This document shows, one piece after another, positions 62,435-64,000 of a DNA stretch of 64,000 bases. Position numbers and translations under genes: made by a program. The stretch covers positions 16,251-80,250 of the forward strand of contig JAILFN010000123.1 of NCBI GenBank assembly GCA_024697545.1. The letters run 5' to 3'. The notes beneath the pieces were generated by a model. It was not told where the DNA came from. It saw only the letters and a list, made by a program, of their open reading frames with translations, and made no database searches. Each line of letters opens with the position of its first letter. The stretch's first letter is position 1. Origin of the DNA: Ruminococcus sp. (lineage in GTDB: Bacteria; Bacillota; Clostridia; Oscillospirales; Ruminococcaceae).

Positions 62435-63247
62435 TTATCGCTTTTTCAGCAGGCGGTTCACCTCGCGCTGCACCGTAACATAATCATACCCCGCAGCCGT
62501 CAGCCTGCGGACGCGCTCCGAGCCGTTGCCCCATTTGCCGGCGATCACCTCGCGGGCTACGTCAGCGGCGGACTTTATCTTCTTGGTGGTCAGATAGTTG
62601 CGGCAGCACCAGTAGCCGCTTTTAAGCCTGACCCACGGAGCACCTGCCACCTCACATTCCGAACCGTTCTCGACTTTGACATTCGTGCCGACTGCAAGCG
62701 TTCCCTTGTAGGTCGCACCGACACCCGGAGCCGTGCGGTAGTTGACTTCCGACTTGACGTACCAGGTCGTGTAGGTGGGCTTTGCGGGCACGGCTGCGGT
62801 CTCGGGATAGCGCAGTACGCAGTCCCACGGGTAGGAGTAGTAGCTGCGGATGCGGATCTCCTGCCCCGTCTGGTCGCCGGGTCTGCCGCCGTAGATGCCG
62901 CCCTGCTCGTTGATAGCCGCCTCCGCCAGCCTGCCCGAGCCTATGTACATAGCCGTGTGGTGTGTCTTGTTCAGCAGCACGTCACCGCGTTTGAGTCCAC
63001 TGCCCGTCTGACGGTTGACCGAGCTTGTAACGTCCTTAAAGCCGCACCGCAGGAAGACGTTATACATATTTCCCGTGTAGGTCGCACCCGCCGTCCTGAC
63101 CTTCACGCCCGCCTGCTCGTAGGCGGATATAACAAGGCTGCTGCAATCGTAATCGGGCGAGCCCCAGCGGCTCAGCTGATCGTAGCCGTGCGAGTTGTCC
63201 GCCGCGATCTGTTCCATAAACCTTGCTGCTTTTTCGACTTTGCTCAT
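62435..63247 (-). CDS. Phage endolysin: NlpC/P60-type peptidase, SH3 and CW_7-like domains
   Basis: 270 residues, no signal peptide. The N-terminal peptidase has catalytic Cys35 in DYDCSSLV and His near residue 96 in THHTAMYIGSG. An SH3-like domain follows (about 160-220: KSEVNYRTAPGVGATYKGTLAVGTNVKVENG). The C-terminus (SAADVAREVIAGKWGNGSERVRRLTAAGYDY) matches the Cpl-7/CW_7 wall-binding repeat. It would cleave host peptidoglycan at lysis, released by the holin encoded just upstream. Confidence 0.9.
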   Translation of the reverse strand: MSKVEKAARFMEQIAADNSHGYDQLSRWGSPDYDCSSLVISAYEQAGVKVRTAGATYTGNMYNVFLRCGFKDVTSSVNRQTGSGLKRGDVLLNKTHHTAMYIGSGRLAEAAINEQGGIYGGRPGDQTGQEIRIRSYYSYPWDCVLRYPETAAVPAKPTYTTWYVKSEVNYRTAPGVGATYKGTLAVGTNVKVENGSECEVAGAPWVRLKSGYWCCRNYLTTKKIKSAADVAREVIAGKWGNGSERVRRLTAAGYDYVTVQREVNRLLKKR

Positions 63248-63250
63248 TTT

Positions 63251-63700
63251 CTATTCCTCCTTCTCTTCGCCCTTTTCGTCCACGACGACTTTCAGGCGAT
63301 GTACCATTGCCACTAAAAATGCGGGCAGGGGGACGCCGAGTGTGCTCAGGTTCTCTAAGATACTGATGCACTCGTTGACGATGAACCATATCGTCACCAT
63401 AAGCCCCATAAAGTAGCTGAGACCTATCGAGATACCGACCTGTTTGAGCCCCGATATGAGCAGCCAGTCAATGATGCCCGCCACGCATACCGCCGTCAGG
63501 TAGCCGACCTTTTTGATTATGCCCAGCACCCCGACACGGCTCGACAGCTCGCCCGTGACCCATGCTTTTGTCATACCCGTGCCGTAGTCTATGCACATTG
63601 CCGCGAACAGCACCGCAAGAGGCACGCCGATCACCCCGAAGTACGCCGACAGCCCGCCGCATACGACCGAGATAAGCGCCTTAAAGCTTGTTTCCTTCAT
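63251..63700 (-). CDS. Phage holin (toxin secretion/phage lysis holin family)
   Basis: 149 residues from the ATG at 63700 (GAGGGGGTG upstream); the track's GTG start lies within that binding site. Three to four hydrophobic segments with the family motif CIDYGTGMTKAWVTGELSSRVGVLGIIKKVGYL identify the holin_4_1-type family. A charged tail (DEKGEEKEE) ends the protein. It forms membrane lesions that let the endolysin reach the wall. Confidence 0.88.
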   Translation of the reverse strand: MKETSFKALISVVCGGLSAYFGVIGVPLAVLFAAMCIDYGTGMTKAWVTGELSSRVGVLGIIKKVGYLTAVCVAGIIDWLLISGLKQVGISIGLSYFMGLMVTIWFIVNECISILENLSTLGVPLPAFLVAMVHRLKVVVDEKGEEKEE

Positions 63701-63713
63701 TTCGTTCACCCCC

Positions 63714-64000
63714 TCACACAGGCACCCAGTTCCGCCCGTCGTACTCTATGCCGTTCGCTGTCCACTGTAATTTAGTTATCAGCATATCAGCACCGCCCAC
63801 GCCGTTTGCTCCGACGTTAAGACCGTAGGTATAAAAAATACTGTTGGCGTATTCCGTAGATTTCCAGTTTACTTTTGCAACGCCGTTAACGTAAAGTGTT
63901 ACGCGCGTACCGTCATCAACGAACTTAATGTTCGTCACTGCTCCGATAAGTGACGCTTTGGTTATACTGTTATCATTACAGTTGCCGCCCGAATATGGTA
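63714..64000 (-). CDS. Phage tail/appendage protein C-terminus (partial)
   Basis: The 74-residue ORF in the track is only its end: the frame stays open to the window edge (PYSGGNCNDNSITKASLIGAV before the listed start). The visible part is beta-rich (VTLYVNGVAKVNWKSTEY), like a lectin/LamG-type domain found in phage tail or host-recognition proteins. The position before the holin supports a structural role. Family not certain. Confidence 0.65.
   Translation of the reverse strand, partial: PYSGGNCNDNSITKASLIGAVTNIKFVDDGTRVTLYVNGVAKVNWKSTEYANSIFYTYGLNVGANGVGGADMLITKLQWTANGIEYDGRNWVPV

Larger units (their letters stand above)
62205..64000. mobile_element. Prophage end integrated at ssrA (continues beyond the window)
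   Basis: Immediately after the tmRNA 3' end the sequence becomes phage: a minus-strand tail protein, holin and endolysin in that order. The 3' end of ssrA is a common attachment site for tyrosine recombinases, and the tmRNA terminus (TTCGACTCCCCTCGCCTCCA) is the likely att core. The integrase should be at the far end, outside the window. Confidence 0.7.

Overview
The window looks like the chromosome of a ruminococcal clostridium (Bacillota, Oscillospiraceae; Ruminococcus-like). This is inferred from Gram-positive markers (WhiA, HPr kinase, a RapZ/YvcJ homologue, RecD2, the YfmF/YfmH pair), near-consensus sigma-A promoters (TTGACA-17-TATAAT), GGAGG-type ribosome binding sites, medium G+C, an intracellular GH3 beta-glucosidase and orphan sugar-binding lipoproteins. 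No species can be named from the sequence alone.

Layout, left to right. 1-6.4 kb: the start of a surface protein with cell-wall-binding-like repeats (minus strand, runs off the edge), two tandem solute-binding lipoproteins, dusB between two near-identical terminators, then an AT-rich patch with unknown minus-strand genes behind an A20 tract. 6.4-14.5 kb: rsmI-rimI-trmN6-tsaD-GNAT-polA-aroE-(broken VOC gene)-aroK, probably one operon. 14.5-22 kb: pcrA-nadA-HD hydrolase-membrane protein-GH3. 22-27.6 kb (minus): a four-gene ABC efflux system with two membrane-fusion proteins, both unusually acidic. 27.8-31.1 kb: oadG-oadB, a YfbR-like nucleotidase, rpe. 31-37.6 kb: mecA-like adaptor, ABC-F ATPase, an EIIA-like protein without the phosphorylatable histidines, comF, recD2. 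37.7-45.4 kb (minus): rpsO-pnp with an S15 leader-like RNA and a long pnp leader hairpin, then yfmF-yfmH-lgt-folD. 45.5-52.6 kb (minus): hprK-murB-rapZ-whiA-dnaE, where murB carries a one-base frameshift as sequenced. 52.7-58.3 kb (minus): murD, two M42 aminopeptidases, a GNAT and a PLP lyase. 58.4-61 kb (minus): cysE with a coupled 56-residue membrane ORF, a cell-wall amidase and tRNA-Arg(CCT). 61.2-62.2 kb: smpB and ssrA (tmRNA). 62.2-64 kb: one end of a prophage that appears to be integrated at the 3' end of ssrA (endolysin, holin, tail protein).

Most genes are housekeeping: translation and RNA quality control (rsmI, rimI, tsaD, dusB, rpsO, pnp, smpB, ssrA), replication and repair (polA, pcrA, recD2, dnaE), envelope synthesis (murB, murD, lgt, amidase) and carbon control (hprK, rapZ). 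I did not find a clear new defence or mobile system. The best leads for something undescribed are the two-adaptor acidic efflux operon, the AT-rich patch with a poly-T tract inside a possible promoter, the histidine-less EIIA protein, and the RNA structures around rpsO/pnp and mecA. Two genes (murB and the VOC gene) have frameshifts at homopolymers, so either the assembly has indel errors there or these are real lesions. All similarity statements come from reading the translated sequence; no database search was possible.
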